In this document: in pieces, positions 22,736 to 32,209 of the stretch
Layout of the letters: each line of letters begins with the position of its first letter
How positions within the stretch are numbered: position 1 is the stretch's first letter
NCBI RefSeq assembly: GCF_009176645.1
Contig: NZ_AP019007.1
Span: 2,852,001 to 2,916,000 of the forward strand
From: Enterobacter oligotrophicus
Lineage (GTDB): Bacteria; Pseudomonadota; Gammaproteobacteria; Enterobacterales; Enterobacteriaceae
DNA length: 64,000 nt
Direction: 5' to 3'
Translations under genes and position numbers: made by a program
The notes under the pieces: generated by a model
Told to the model about the DNA's origin: nothing
Databases searched by the model: none
Seen by the model: only the letters and a program-made list of their open reading frames with translations

Positions 22736-24883
22736 TCAACCCATAGCGCTCTCACGCAGGCGGGCTTTCAGCTTGTTATATTCATCGATCACATACTGTT
22801 CCGCAGCGTGCTGATCGGCAATCGGCTCGACGTTTACGGCGCAGTATTTGTACTCCGGCGTTTTGGTTATCGGGCTTAAATTCTCCGTCACCAGCTCGTT
22901 ACAGGCACCAATCCACCACTGGTAGGTCATATAGACCGCCCCTTTGTTCGGACGATCGCTGACCTGCGCACGGGTGATGATCCGGCCCTTACGCGAGTTC
23001 ACCCACACCAGCGCTTCATCCTCAATGCCAAGACGTTCCGCGTCGGCGGTGTTGATTTGCGCGTAGCCTGGTTCATCTGCCAGCGCCGCCAGCGCCGCGC
23101 AGTTACCGGTCATCGAACGGCAGGAGTAGTGACCCACTTCACGCACGGTGGAGAGCACCATCGGATACTCGTCGGTGAGTTTGTCGATCGGCGCGACCCA
23201 GTCGCAGGTGAAGAACTGCGCCAGCCCGTTCGGGGTGTCGAATCTCTCTTTAAAGAGGTATGACGTGCCCTGATCGGCACCGGACTCATCGCGGCACGGC
23301 CACTGGATATACCCCAGTTCTCCCATTTTTTCATAGGTTGCGCCGTAAAAGTCCGGGCACAGATGCCGCAACTCGTCCCAGATCTCCTGGGTGTTGTTGT
23401 AGTGCATCGGGTAGCCCATGCGGGTGGCGATTTCACTGATGATCTGCCAGTCGGTTTTCAGGTCCCACTTTGGCTCAACCGCTTTAAAGAAGCGCTGGAA
23501 GCCGCGATCTGCCGCCGTGTAGACACCTTCGTGCTCGCCCCATGATGTCGACGGTAAAATCACATCCGCCGCCGCTGCGGTTTTGGTCATGAAGATATCC
23601 TGCACAATCACCAGTTCCAGATCCTCAAACCCTTTGCGCACCGCAGACAGCTCGGCGTCGGTCTGGAGCGGATCTTCACCCATGATGTAGGCCGCCCGTA
23701 CTTCGCCGTGCGCCGCACGGTGCGGCAGCTCGCTGATGCGATACCCGGTGTGTTCCGGCAGGCTCTCCACGCCCCAGGCCTTCGCAAACTTCTCGCGGTT
23801 TTCCGGGAACTTGACGTACTGGTAGCCCGGATAGGTGTCCGGTAGCGCACCCATATCGCAGGCACCCTGCACATTGTTCTGGCCACGCACCGGGTTCACA
23901 CCCACATGCGCCTTGCCCAGATTTCCGGTTAGCATGGCGAGGCTGGTAAGTGAGCGCACGGTTTCCACGCCCTGGTAGAACTGGGTCACGCCCATGCCCC
24001 ACAGGATGGCGGCGGTTTTCGCCCCGGCATACATCCGTGCCGCCTGGCGGATCTCCTGCGCGCTCACGCCGGTAATCGCTTCAACGGATTCAGGCGTATA
24101 GCCCTCGACAATTTTCCGATACTCGTCAAAGCCTTCCGTGCGGGCGGCGACAAATGCCTGGTCGTGCAGGTTCTCTTCGATAATGACGTGCCCCATCGCA
24201 TTCAACAGCGCGATGTTCGAGCCGTTTTTCAATGCAATGTGCATATCCGCAATGCGCGCGGTTTCGATTTTGCGCGGATCGCAGACGATGATTTTCGCCC
24301 CGTTGCGTTTCGCGTTAATCACGTGATTCGCGACGATAGGGTGTGAATCCGCCGGGTTATAGCCGAATATAAAGACGAGATCGGTATTATCTATCTCGTT
24401 GATGGCATTACTCATTGCGCCGTTACCGACCGACTGGTGCAGACCTGCAACCGATGGGCCGTGTCAGACGCGAGCGCAGCAGTCGACGTTATTGGTCCCA
24501 ATAACGGCGCGCGCGAATTTTTGCATCACATAGTTGGTTTCGTTTCCCGTCCCGCGTGAGGAACCGGTCGTCTGAATCGCATCCGGGCCATATTTGGCTT
24601 TGATGGCGCTCAGGCGCGTGGCGACGTAATCCAGCGCCTCGTTCCAGGAGACGGATTCCAGTTTTCCTCCGCGCTCGCGGCGGATCATAGGGGTTTTCAG
24701 GCGAGGGGTGAGGATTTGGGTATCGTTAATAAAATCCCAGCCGTAGTACCCTTTCAGGCACAGCGTACCCTGGTTGGTTTTCCCCTGTGCTGCCTCCGCC
24801 CGGACGATTTTGCCGTTATCGACCACCAGGTGGATCTTGCAACCTGAGGCACAATAAGGGCAAACCGTGACGACTTTTTTCAT
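22736..24883 (-). CDS. fdhF: FdhF, formate dehydrogenase H (selenoprotein)
   Basis: 715 aa including selenocysteine at residue 140, encoded by in-frame UGA (24464-24466); E. coli FdhF has the same length and Sec position. N-terminal [4Fe-4S] ligands in CPYCASGCK and the later LCLKG, then the molybdopterin oxidoreductase domain and the C-terminal dinucleotide-binding domain (from about 580, GTSYLF onward). It oxidises formate to CO2 in the formate hydrogenlyase complex in the cytoplasm. The start MKKVVTV is conserved; 12 upstream in-frame codons are rejected. Preceded by a sigma54 promoter, so it should respond to FhlA and formate. A conventional ORF caller would split it at the UGA. Confidence 0.97.
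24427..24466 (-). promoter_or_regulatory. SECIS element (selenocysteine insertion) of fdhF
   Basis: The UGA codon and the next about 37 nt on the minus strand (starting TGACACGGCCCATCGGTTGC, apical GGTCTGC) are nearly identical to the E. coli fdhF SECIS hairpin that binds SelB. Implies selABC elsewhere in the genome. Confidence 0.9.
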
Positions 24884-24921
24884 CAGTCTGCTCCAGTTAA
24901 TAAACGCTTTCGCACCCACTA

Positions 24922-24937
24922 TGCAGCTTCTATGCCA
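24922..24937 (-). promoter_or_regulatory. Sigma54 promoter of fdhF
   Basis: On the minus strand TGGCATAGAAGCTGCA fits the -24/-12 consensus (TGGCA-N7-TGCA), 39 bp upstream of the fdhF start. fdhF of E. coli is transcribed by sigma54 polymerase activated by FhlA. Confidence 0.85.
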
Positions 24938-25008
24938 TGTTTTTAGTGTGGGTATCTCCAGACTTTACGGCCGATATGCGCTCAAAACCCTGACGAAAAG
25001 CAGGCAAT

Positions 25009-25022
25009 CGTCAAAATTGACG
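25009..25022. promoter_or_regulatory. Candidate FhlA upstream activating site
   Basis: Inverted repeat CGTCAA-AA-TTGACG followed by TGTCG, about 75 bp upstream of the -24 element. Position and TTGACG-type half-sites resemble the FhlA sites of fdhF in E. coli. Inferred. Confidence 0.45.
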
Positions 25023-25139
25023 TGTCGAAAGGGCAGTGGATGTGACATGGGTTGAAATTCCGTTACGTAAAAACCACTTTGGCTGGAGCCGACGGCAGAA
25101 TGGTTCAGACTTAACATAATCCCCTGACGGAAGCATGCG

Positions 25140-25871
25140 ATGAAACCGGCGATTCTGGTGGTTGATGACGATACCGCAGTCTGCGAGCTGCTGAAGGATG
25201 TGCTCAACGAGCACGTCTTTACCGTGCTCGTCTGCCATAACGGTCAGGATGCCCTGAACCTGGTTCAGCAGGAACCGGGTATCGCTCTGGTACTGCTGGA
25301 CATGATGCTGCCGGATATCAACGGGCTACAGATATTGCTGCAGGTGCAACGACAACGTCCGGAGCTGCCGGTGGTGATGCTGACAGGGCTGGGAAGTGAA
25401 TCAGACGTGGTCGTGGGGCTGGAGATGGGGGCCGACGACTATATCGGCAAGCCGTTCAACCCGCGCGTGGTGGTTGCTCGCGTCAAAGCCGTGCTGCGTC
25501 GCACCGGAGCGCTGGCGGCGGAAATAACCGCGCCACGCGTGGCGGGTATTGCTTTTAACGGCTGGACGCTGGATACCACCCGCTGTGAGCTGAGCGATCC
25601 GCAGCGTAACACCGTGCCGTTAACGCAGGGCGAGTACGGGTTGCTGCTGGCGCTGACACAAAACGCCCGCCGGGTGCTGAGCCGCGAGCAGCTTCTGGAA
25701 CTGACCCACAGCGAAAGTGCTGAAGTGTTTGACCGCACCATTGATGTGTTGATTATGCGCCTGCGCCGAAAAATCGAGGCGAATCCGCACCAGCCCGCGC
25801 TGATTAAGACCATACGTGGGCTTGGATACGTTTTTGCCACCGATGTCTCTCACAGCGACAAGGCTGCCTAA
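25140..25871 (+). CDS. OmpR-family response regulator, TorR-like
   Basis: 243 aa. Receiver domain (acidic pocket D9-D11, phospho-acceptor D54 in LVLLDMMLPD, conserved T in MLTGLG, K in IGKPF) and a C-terminal OmpR winged helix (about 145-240, TIDVLIMRLRRKIE...IRGLGYVF). Its likely partner is the TorS-like hybrid kinase at 32210-34486, at the other end of the intervening sugar operon; both lie on the plus strand while the operon is on the minus strand. Its 3' end overlaps the PfkB kinase stop by 4 bp, convergently. The likely targets are the TorR-box-like decamers at 32096-32124. The named E. coli TorR is a homologue, not an orthologue by position. Confidence 0.9.
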   Translation: MKPAILVVDDDTAVCELLKDVLNEHVFTVLVCHNGQDALNLVQQEPGIALVLLDMMLPDINGLQILLQVQRQRPELPVVMLTGLGSESDVVVGLEMGADDYIGKPFNPRVVVARVKAVLRRTGALAAEITAPRVAGIAFNGWTLDTTRCELSDPQRNTVPLTQGEYGLLLALTQNARRVLSREQLLELTHSESAEVFDRTIDVLIMRLRRKIEANPHQPALIKTIRGLGYVFATDVSHSDKAA

Positions 25872-26872
25872 GTATTCTCTTTGATAAAAAGCTGCAGCTC
25901 TGCCAGCGTTTTCGCGCCATCAATGGCATTGGCGGCCAGCAGGCTTGCCCGCGCACAGGCGTGCGCCAGATAAATGCTCTCCGCCAGCGGCAGTGATTCA
26001 TGGCAGCCGTATAAAAACCCCGCGCAAAACGCATCGCCCGCGCCAACGCTGCCGATAATCTCCTCCTGCTCCAGCATCCAGGAAGGAAGCCAGCGGCCTT
26101 CTTCACCTGGCGCTTCGCCCCATGCACCTTCCGGACAGTGGATCACCACGCGCTGCCGGACGCCCGCCGCCAGCAGCTGTGAGGCGGCTTCAGCGATATG
26201 GGGGATGTGCGGGGCATCGTTGCTGTCGCGCATCTCCAGCCCGCTAAACTCCCCGGCTTCCAGTTCATTAATCACCAGATAATCGAGATGACGCAGGGCA
26301 GGGAGCACCAGCGGCTGATAGCGTGGATCGCCCTTGCGGGAGACCAGATCGAGCGAGGTTTCGTATCCCTGGTCGCGCATCTGCGCCAGTAACCGCGCGC
26401 TGCGCGTGCCGAATTCATCGTCCGGCATATCCAGGCTGTCGAGCAGCAGCAGGTAGCCTAAATGGAAGATCTTCATCGCGCCGTCGAGTCGGTCAAAGGC
26501 AGGGAGATCCAGCAGGCGGTTGGCTCCCGGAGAGTGAAAGAAGGTGCGCTGTCCGCTCGGGTCGGTCATCACCTGCGACATGGAGGTTGGCGCAAAGGTG
26601 GTGCGCTGCACGCGCTGGCGGTTGACGTGGTATTGATCGAGCATCGCCAGAATGTAATCCCCGTCGCCATCTTCACCAATCAACCCCACCGCCTGCAACG
26701 GCAGGCCGACGTGCATTTTCGCCAGCGTCAGCAGAACGTTCAGCGGTGCGCCGCCGGTAGAGCGTTCGCTGTGGGTGATTTCCGCCAGCCAGCCGCGCTC
26801 CGGCCATTGCACAATCTGGTGGACGTGATCCACCAGCATGTTGCCTGCGGCGATGATCCCTTTGCGTTCCAT
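25868..26872 (-). CDS. PfkB-family carbohydrate kinase
   Basis: 334 aa. PfkB/ribokinase fold: N-terminal substrate region with the di-glycine STGGAPLN (about 38-45), and the C-terminal signature GSVGAGDAFCAG with catalytic base D280 and anion hole GAGD (277-280). Phosphorylates a sugar or keto-sugar with ATP; the substrate is not readable from sequence. Last gene of a six-gene operon with an aldolase (start overlapping its stop as TAATG) and an isomerase, so the product is probably a ketose phosphate fed to the aldolase. Confidence 0.88.
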   Translation of the reverse strand: MERKGIIAAGNMLVDHVHQIVQWPERGWLAEITHSERSTGGAPLNVLLTLAKMHVGLPLQAVGLIGEDGDGDYILAMLDQYHVNRQRVQRTTFAPTSMSQVMTDPSGQRTFFHSPGANRLLDLPAFDRLDGAMKIFHLGYLLLLDSLDMPDDEFGTRSARLLAQMRDQGYETSLDLVSRKGDPRYQPLVLPALRHLDYLVINELEAGEFSGLEMRDSNDAPHIPHIAEAASQLLAAGVRQRVVIHCPEGAWGEAPGEEGRWLPSWMLEQEEIIGSVGAGDAFCAGFLYGCHESLPLAESIYLAHACARASLLAANAIDGAKTLAELQLFIKENT

Positions 26873-27735
26873 TATGCCTGCCCCGCGCTGCCAAAAATGC
26901 GCATCTGTTCGGCGACCGTATCGGTAATGGCCTCTTCTATACCCAGCAACAGTTCAGCAAACTCATCGTACAGCGGCTGGCGGTTCGCCATGCGCTGTTC
27001 AACGGCAGCGAGCGCGGCCTGCGACATGCCGGTATAGAAGTTGATTTTATGAATGCCCAGCTCGATGGCGCGGCGGAAATCGGCATCGCTAATGCCGGAG
27101 CCGCCATGTAACACCAGCGGTAGCCCCGTCTGCTGGCGAATGGCATCCAGGCGTGGAAAATCCAGTTTTGGCTCGCCTTTGTATTTGCCGTGTGCATTGC
27201 CAATAGCAACCGCCAGCGCGTCGATGCCGGTTAAATCGACAAACTCGCGCGCCAGTTGTGGGTCGGTAAAGAACGCTTCATCCGCATGCCCATACAGCGC
27301 GCCGCCTTCGTCACCGCCAACCGCGCCCAGTTCCGCCTCCACCGACACGCCCACCGCGTGGCACATCTTCACCACTTCCCGCGTCTGGCGAACGTTTTCC
27401 TCATAGCTCAACGTGGAACCATCGAACATCACGGAGCTGAATCCTAAGCGCAGGGCGCGCACTACCGCTTCAAAGTGCAGCCCGTGATCGAGATTCAGCA
27501 CCACGGGAATAGCGTGACGGGCGGCTTCGAACTTGACCGCTTCCACAAGCGAATCCAGCGACACGTACTTAAAATGCACTTCGGCAATATTGATGATAAA
27601 CGGCGAGCGTTCCTGCTTCGCGGCGGCAAACAGCGCGCGCAGGAAATGGGAGTCGAGCACATTAAACGCACCCAGCGCATAGCGATGCTCCCTGGCGTGC
27701 GCAAGACCATCGGCAAGAGAAATCAGTGGCATCAT
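26872..27735 (-). CDS. Class II (zinc) ketose-bisphosphate-type aldolase
   Basis: 287 aa (286 if the second ATG, with better spacing from AAGGAG, is used). Related to GatY/KbaY/FbaA class II aldolases: catalytic D83 and zinc ligand H84 in NLDHG, E135 in VEAELG, H182 in GNAHGKY, H210 in LHGGSG, and a phosphate-binding GGSG. Should cleave a ketose phosphate to DHAP plus an aldehyde. It lies between the isomerase and kinase genes, so a lyxose/xylulose- or mannose/fructose-derived ketose phosphate is the likely substrate; tagatose-1,6-bisphosphate is an alternative. Confidence 0.88.
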   Translation of the reverse strand: MMPLISLADGLAHAREHRYALGAFNVLDSHFLRALFAAAKQERSPFIINIAEVHFKYVSLDSLVEAVKFEAARHAIPVVLNLDHGLHFEAVVRALRLGFSSVMFDGSTLSYEENVRQTREVVKMCHAVGVSVEAELGAVGGDEGGALYGHADEAFFTDPQLAREFVDLTGIDALAVAIGNAHGKYKGEPKLDFPRLDAIRQQTGLPLVLHGGSGISDADFRRAIELGIHKINFYTGMSQAALAAVEQRMANRQPLYDEFAELLLGIEEAITDTVAEQMRIFGSAGQA

Positions 27736-27742
27736 TCACTCC

Positions 27743-28429
27743 TTATATCCGAAACAGGTTGTACTCGTTGCACAACACCAGCACCGCCGGTTCGTCTTCT
27801 TCAATGTTGTTATAGCGGGCGATGGGCTGCAAAAAGTGGTTGTCGTGTTCGTCGTCGTTAACGGATGAGACTTCGCCCACCAGCACGTCGCCAAAGCCGC
27901 GTTCCCCCCAGAAGCTGTGGTACAGACCGGGCGTCAGGCAGATGCTTTCCCCTGGTGTGAGGCGTAGCTGGCTGCCGGGCGCGTGGGTCTGACGGCAGCC
28001 GTCGATCGTGACCGTCACGTCAGTGTTCTCGGTCTCTTCATGCGCGCCGGCATTCCATAACTCAATGATGAGGTTTCCACCGCCACGGTTGATGATGTCT
28101 TCCCGTTTACGCCAGTGAAAATGCATCGGCGTCACCTGGCCGTCGCGCACATGCATGATTTTTTCGGCATAGCACTTTTCATAGGGCACGCCGTTGGGGG
28201 ACCCGTTGCGCAGAGTAAACAGCGTCAGGCCCTCTGCAGCGAAGTTGTTGCCACCAAATGCCGTCACGTCCCAGCCGAGCCTGAGGTCGAACACTTCCTG
28301 CCATGCGGCCGGGTCAAGCTGCTGCCATTTTGTTGGCGGAAAGCTGGCAAACGGTGGGAGATGCACATCATGCATGGAAAAGAATTGCCGCGTGTGGCCG
28401 AGGATTTCGTTAATTTCGGAGCGTTTCAT
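27743..28429 (-). CDS. Cupin-type D-lyxose isomerase family protein
   Basis: 228 aa from MKRSEINEIL (AGGAG 5 nt upstream); an 8-residue extension is rejected. A single cupin fold with metal ligands H103 and H105 (PMHFHW), E110 and H171 (GLYHSFW). The sequence matches the D-lyxose isomerase family, which includes a structurally studied protein of E. coli O157:H7 reported to act on D-lyxose and D-mannose. It would convert an aldose to a 2-ketose (lyxose to xylulose, or mannose to fructose). It is the first enzyme gene after the importer in the operon. Confidence 0.87.
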   Translation of the reverse strand: MKRSEINEILGHTRQFFSMHDVHLPPFASFPPTKWQQLDPAAWQEVFDLRLGWDVTAFGGNNFAAEGLTLFTLRNGSPNGVPYEKCYAEKIMHVRDGQVTPMHFHWRKREDIINRGGGNLIIELWNAGAHEETENTDVTVTIDGCRQTHAPGSQLRLTPGESICLTPGLYHSFWGERGFGDVLVGEVSSVNDDEHDNHFLQPIARYNNIEEDEPAVLVLCNEYNLFRI

Positions 28430-28459
28430 GGGGACTCCTTCGATTATGTGCAAAATGTA

Positions 28460-28541
28460 CCCCTCACCCCAGCCCTCTCCCCCAAAGGGAGAGGGTGTAA
28501 TCGTTCCCTCTCCCTTTGGGGGAGAGGGTTAGGGTGAGGGG
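28460..28541. repeat. REP-like palindromes (CCCTCTCCC family) inside the sugar operon
   Basis: Inverted pair: CCCTCACCCC-AGCCCTCTCCC...GGGAGAGGGTG and a second unit facing it, ending GTTAGGGTGAGGGG. It lies between the binding-protein gene and the isomerase gene; the hairpins could stabilise the abundant binding-protein message and lower enzyme expression. Confidence 0.88.
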
Positions 28542-28542
28542 A

Positions 28543-29484
28543 TTACTTAACCGTCCACCCCTTATACGTGCCGACGTTCTTTTTATCGATCATCGTCACC
28601 GGGATCAGCACAGGCTCTTTTGGTGCAGGTTTGCCCTGGAGAATGTCATAGCCAATCTCCACCGCTTTTGCCGCCATCACCTGCGGATCTTGCGCCGGGG
28701 TCGCCACAAACAGGGAGTTTTCCCGCTTCAGCGCTTCTTCACCATCCGGGGAACCATCCACGCCAACGATAAAGAACTCATTACGTTGCGCCTGTTTCGC
28801 CGCCAGATCGGCACCGATCGCCGTCGGATCGTTAATCGCGAACACGCCGTCGATCTTCGGATTCGCCGCCAGCAGGGAGGTCATCACTTCCAGACCGCCT
28901 TCACGGCTGCCTTTCGCGTTCTGGTTGTCCGAGAGCACTTTGATATCCGGGTGGCGTTTGAACTCGGTCTGACAGCCTTCCACGCGGTTTTGAACCGCAG
29001 AGACCGGCGGTCCGTTGATGATCACCACGTTGCCTTTGCCTTTCAGGCGGTCGGTAATGTACTTACAGGCCATCTCGCCTGCTTGGGTGTTATCGGAGGT
29101 GATGGTCGCATCGGCCCCTTCCGCCGCCACGTCAACCGCAACGACGACGATCCCCGCCTCTTTCGCGCGTTTCACCGCCGGGCCGATCCCTTTGGAATCT
29201 GCCGCGTTGAGGATGATCATGTCGACCTTAGCGGCAATAAAGTTGTCGATCTGCGCCACCTGTTGACCCAGATCGTAACCGCTGGAGACCAGCGTCACCT
29301 TGACGTTATCGCCCGCCAGCTTGCGCGCTTCCAGCTCGGCACCTTTGGTGATCTGCACGAAGAACGGGTTAGCCAGGTCACCCACCGTCACGCCGATGGA
29401 TTTCAGATCTTTTGCCTGCGCAAACGGCGTTGCGGCCAGCAGCGCGCCAGCACAGAGCGCGGTCACTAAGGGCTTTAATCTCAT
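28543..29484 (-). CDS. RbsB-like periplasmic sugar-binding protein
   Basis: 313 aa from MRLKPLVTAL, chosen because GAGGAAA precedes it; a longer in-frame start exists. Signal peptide ending AQA (about 24) followed by a periplasmic-binding-protein type 1 fold of the ribose/allose/galactose group (GVTVGDLANPFFVQITKGAE, NAADSKGIGPAVKRAKEAGI, VDVAAEGADATITSDN). Captures the substrate for the adjacent ABC importer. Because TorS-like sensors can read a binding protein of this fold (TorT), it may also report ligand to the kinase at 32210-34486. Ligand unknown; lyxose or a related sugar is suggested by the isomerase. Confidence 0.88.
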   Translation of the reverse strand: MRLKPLVTALCAGALLAATPFAQAKDLKSIGVTVGDLANPFFVQITKGAELEARKLAGDNVKVTLVSSGYDLGQQVAQIDNFIAAKVDMIILNAADSKGIGPAVKRAKEAGIVVVAVDVAAEGADATITSDNTQAGEMACKYITDRLKGKGNVVIINGPPVSAVQNRVEGCQTEFKRHPDIKVLSDNQNAKGSREGGLEVMTSLLAANPKIDGVFAINDPTAIGADLAAKQAQRNEFFIVGVDGSPDGEEALKRENSLFVATPAQDPQVMAAKAVEIGYDILQGKPAPKEPVLIPVTMIDKKNVGTYKGWTVK

Positions 29485-29515
29485 GCTGTATTTCCTCACT
29501 CGTAGGGTTTTGTTG

Positions 29516-30511
29516 TTATGCACTTTGGTGGTGTCGGGTACGGTATTTGTCGATCAGCACCGCTATGATGATCACCGCCCCTTTGATCACCAGCTGCCAG
29601 AAGTAGGAGACGCCCATCAGCGTCATGCCGTTGTTAAGGGTGGCGATGATCAATGCGCCGACCAGCGTGCCGGTGATCGTGCCGATCCCGCCGACGAAGC
29701 TGGTGCCGCCGAGGATCACCGCCGCAATCGCATCCAGCTCATAACCCATGCCTAAATTGCCGTTGGCACTGTAGAGACGCGAGGCGCTCATCACGCCGCC
29801 TAAGCCTGAGAGCAGGCCGCTCATGCCATACACAAACAACAGCACCAGCCAGACCTTGATGCCGGTTAAGCGTGCCGCCTGCATGTTGCCGCCGACCGCG
29901 TAGATATGAACGCCCAGCGTGGTGCGGCGCAGAATGAACCAACAAATCACGATCACCGCAAGGGCGATCACCACCAGCCACGGCACGGGGCCGAGATAGT
30001 TATTGCCGATCCACTCGAAGCTGATACTGGAGTTGATCACCGTGGTCCCGTCTGCCAGCAGATATGCCGCGCCGCGCAGCGCCGTATAGGTGCCGAGGGT
30101 GACGATAAACGGCGGCAGCCCGGCAAAGGCGACCAGCGCGCCGTTGAACAGCCCCAGCACCATGCCGAGCATCAGCGCGGCCGGAATGGAGAGCATCGCG
30201 AATTCCGGGATAAGCGACACCACCATCGCCGCCACCGCCGTGGTACCCAGAATCGAGCCCACGGAGAGGTCAATCCCGCCGGTTAAAATGATGAAGGTCA
30301 TCCCCGCCGCCAGCACGATGTTGATCGACGCCTGACGGGTAATGTTGAGCAGATTGCTCTCGGTGAAGAAGTTAGGGGCGATAAAGCCAAATACGGCCAC
30401 AATCAGGATCAAAATCGGTAAAATGCCGACCGTTTGCATCAGATCGCTCATCAGCATTTTTTTGGCGGAGGCGGATTTCGCCACCTGCTGCGGATGGGTT
30501 GGAGTTGTCAT
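29516..30511 (-). CDS. RbsC-like sugar ABC transporter permease
   Basis: 331 aa with about ten membrane segments and the RbsC/AraH family signatures ([52 protein letters not shown]). Inner membrane channel of the importer. The start overlaps the ATPase stop (ATGA). Distinct from, but homologous to, AlsC encoded 6 kb away. Confidence 0.92.
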   Translation of the reverse strand: MTTPTHPQQVAKSASAKKMLMSDLMQTVGILPILILIVAVFGFIAPNFFTESNLLNITRQASINIVLAAGMTFIILTGGIDLSVGSILGTTAVAAMVVSLIPEFAMLSIPAALMLGMVLGLFNGALVAFAGLPPFIVTLGTYTALRGAAYLLADGTTVINSSISFEWIGNNYLGPVPWLVVIALAVIVICWFILRRTTLGVHIYAVGGNMQAARLTGIKVWLVLLFVYGMSGLLSGLGGVMSASRLYSANGNLGMGYELDAIAAVILGGTSFVGGIGTITGTLVGALIIATLNNGMTLMGVSYFWQLVIKGAVIIIAVLIDKYRTRHHQSA

Positions 30512-32028
30512 GATTGCACCGCCTGATGATGAGTGTCGTTCACGCCGGTTGCCAGCGTCATAATGTTTTCCTGAGAGATGTCGCGCCCATGCAGTTCGCC
30601 CGCGATGCTGCCTTCCCGCATCACGTACACCCGGTCGCTCATGCCCACCACTTCCGGCAGCTCGCTGGAGATCATCAAAATCGCCACGCCTTTGCGCGCC
30701 ATCTGGTTCATGATGCGGTAGATCTCGCTTTTCGCGCCGACGTCCACGCCGCGCGTAGGTTCGTCCAGAATCAGAATGCGCGGGCCGATCGCCACCCAGC
30801 GGGAGATCAGCAGTTTTTGCTGGTTGCCGCCGGAGAGTCCGCCCGCGCGCACCTGAGAATGCGGCACGCGAATGTTGAGCAGGGCGATGGCGTCATCGGA
30901 AATCGACTGCGCTTTTTTACGGTTAAGCATGCCGAAGGTGGCGTCGCGCTCCAGCGTCGCCATGGTGATGTTCTCCTGCGCCGCCAGTTCCAGAAACAGC
31001 CCCTGCTCCTTGCGGTTCTCGGTGAGAAAACCGATGCCGTTTTCGATGGCCGCGCGCGGGGAGTGGATCACCACCGGTTCGCCGTCGACCTCGATCATGC
31101 CGCCCGTGGCTTTGCGCACGCCGAAGATCAGCTGCGCCAGCTCGGAGCGTCCGGCCCCGACCAGCCCCGCCAGCCCGACGATTTCGCCGGAACGCACCTG
31201 CAAACTGCAGGGCAATACTTTTTTGCCATCGGTGAGGTGATGCACATTGAGGCGCGGGCTGCCGAGCGGGATATCACGCTCTTTGTTGAACAGGTCGCTG
31301 AGCGGTCGACCAACCATCATGCGCACCAGCTCTGACGCGTTCAGTTTGTCGCGCGTCAGGCTGCCGACGTATTGCCCGTCGCGCAGAACGCTGACGCGGT
31401 CAGAAAGTTCATAAACTTCCGCCATGCGGTGGCTGATGTAGATAATCGCCATGCCTTCATCGCGCAGGCGCAAAATCAGTTCGAACAGACGATGCGTTTC
31501 CCGCGAGGAGAGGGCGGCGGTGGGTTCATCCATCACCAGAATGCGGCTGTTGCGGTGCAGCGCGCGGGCGATTTCCACCTGCTGCTGCTCGGCGATGGTC
31601 AGCTTCATCACCAGATCGGTGGCGTTAAACTGCGCGCCGAGGCGGTCGATTACCGCCTGCGCCTGGGCGGCCATCTCTTTGCGTTGCACCAGCCCGCCGC
31701 GTGACAGCTCACTGCCGAGGAAGATATTTTCGGCGACGGTCAGATTGGGCGCGAGCTGCATCTCCTGATAAATCAAAGTAATGCCTGCGGCCAGGGCGTC
31801 TTTTGGCCCTCTGATATGAAACGGCTGGCCGTCGATCAGGATTTCGCCCCCGGTGGCGGTATAGGCCCCCGCGAGGATCTTCATCAGCGTGCTTTTTCCC
31901 GCACCGTTTTCCCCCATCAGCGCGTGGATCTCACCGGGGAAGACCGTCAAATCCACACCCTTGAGCGCGTGGAAATTGCCAAACGTTTTGGCAATGCTGC
32001 GCATCTCTAATACCGGGGTTCTGCTCAT
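30508..32028 (-). CDS. RbsA-like sugar ABC transporter ATP-binding protein
   Basis: 506 aa with two ABC domains. The first has Walker [10 protein letters not shown], signature-region [15 protein letters not shown] and Walker [12 protein letters not shown]; the second has [10 protein letters not shown] in place of a standard Walker A (usual for this family), then LSGGNQQK and [13 protein letters not shown]. Powers sugar import with the permease and binding protein. AGGAG lies 7 nt upstream. First gene of the minus-strand operon ATPase-permease-binding protein-isomerase-aldolase-kinase. Confidence 0.93.
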   Translation of the reverse strand: MSRTPVLEMRSIAKTFGNFHALKGVDLTVFPGEIHALMGENGAGKSTLMKILAGAYTATGGEILIDGQPFHIRGPKDALAAGITLIYQEMQLAPNLTVAENIFLGSELSRGGLVQRKEMAAQAQAVIDRLGAQFNATDLVMKLTIAEQQQVEIARALHRNSRILVMDEPTAALSSRETHRLFELILRLRDEGMAIIYISHRMAEVYELSDRVSVLRDGQYVGSLTRDKLNASELVRMMVGRPLSDLFNKERDIPLGSPRLNVHHLTDGKKVLPCSLQVRSGEIVGLAGLVGAGRSELAQLIFGVRKATGGMIEVDGEPVVIHSPRAAIENGIGFLTENRKEQGLFLELAAQENITMATLERDATFGMLNRKKAQSISDDAIALLNIRVPHSQVRAGGLSGGNQQKLLISRWVAIGPRILILDEPTRGVDVGAKSEIYRIMNQMARKGVAILMISSELPEVVGMSDRVYVMREGSIAGELHGRDISQENIMTLATGVNDTHHQAVQS

Positions 32029-32095
32029 GGCGGATCTCCTGTGAATGTCGATATCTGCACTTCATCACAGGTGCGTAAATGCAAAATGTCAGAAG

Positions 32096-32124
32096 CCGTT
32101 CATATTTGTCATAGTTATGAATAG
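32096..32124. promoter_or_regulatory. Three TorR-box-like decamers in the sugar operon/kinase intergenic region
   Basis: CCGTTCATAT (32096-32105) matches the TorR box CTGTTCATAT at 9 of 10 positions. TTATGAATAG (32115-32124), read on the other strand as CTATTCATAA, matches 8 of 10. The sequence between, TTTGTCATAG, is a weaker copy (6 of 10). They lie 68-96 bp upstream of the ATPase start and 86-114 bp upstream of the kinase start, fit for the TorR-like regulator. Binding is inferred. Confidence 0.55.
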
Positions 32125-32149
32125 TTAATCGCCGTCACATTTCTCTTTT

Positions 32150-32183
32150 CCCTCTCCCTGTGGGAGAGGGCCAGGGTGAGGGC
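32150..32183. repeat. Single REP-like palindrome (CCCTCTCCC family)
   Basis: CCCTCTCCCTGTGGGAGAGGG plus the arm CCAGGGTGAGGGC, 26 bp upstream of the hybrid kinase start, within its expected 5' leader. Confidence 0.85.
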
Positions 32184-32209
32184 ACCAAACCGCAGAGGAG
32201 CCCGAATAC

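Noticed and set aside
24464..24466. In-frame TGA in fdhF as a nonsense mutation
   Set aside because: It is the selenocysteine codon: right position (residue 140), conserved flanking residues and a SECIS hairpin immediately downstream.
28516..29469. Plus-strand ORF (317 aa) opposite the sugar-binding protein gene
   Set aside because: Reverse-frame shadow, Arg/His-rich with no domain; the minus-strand gene has a clear signal peptide and fold.
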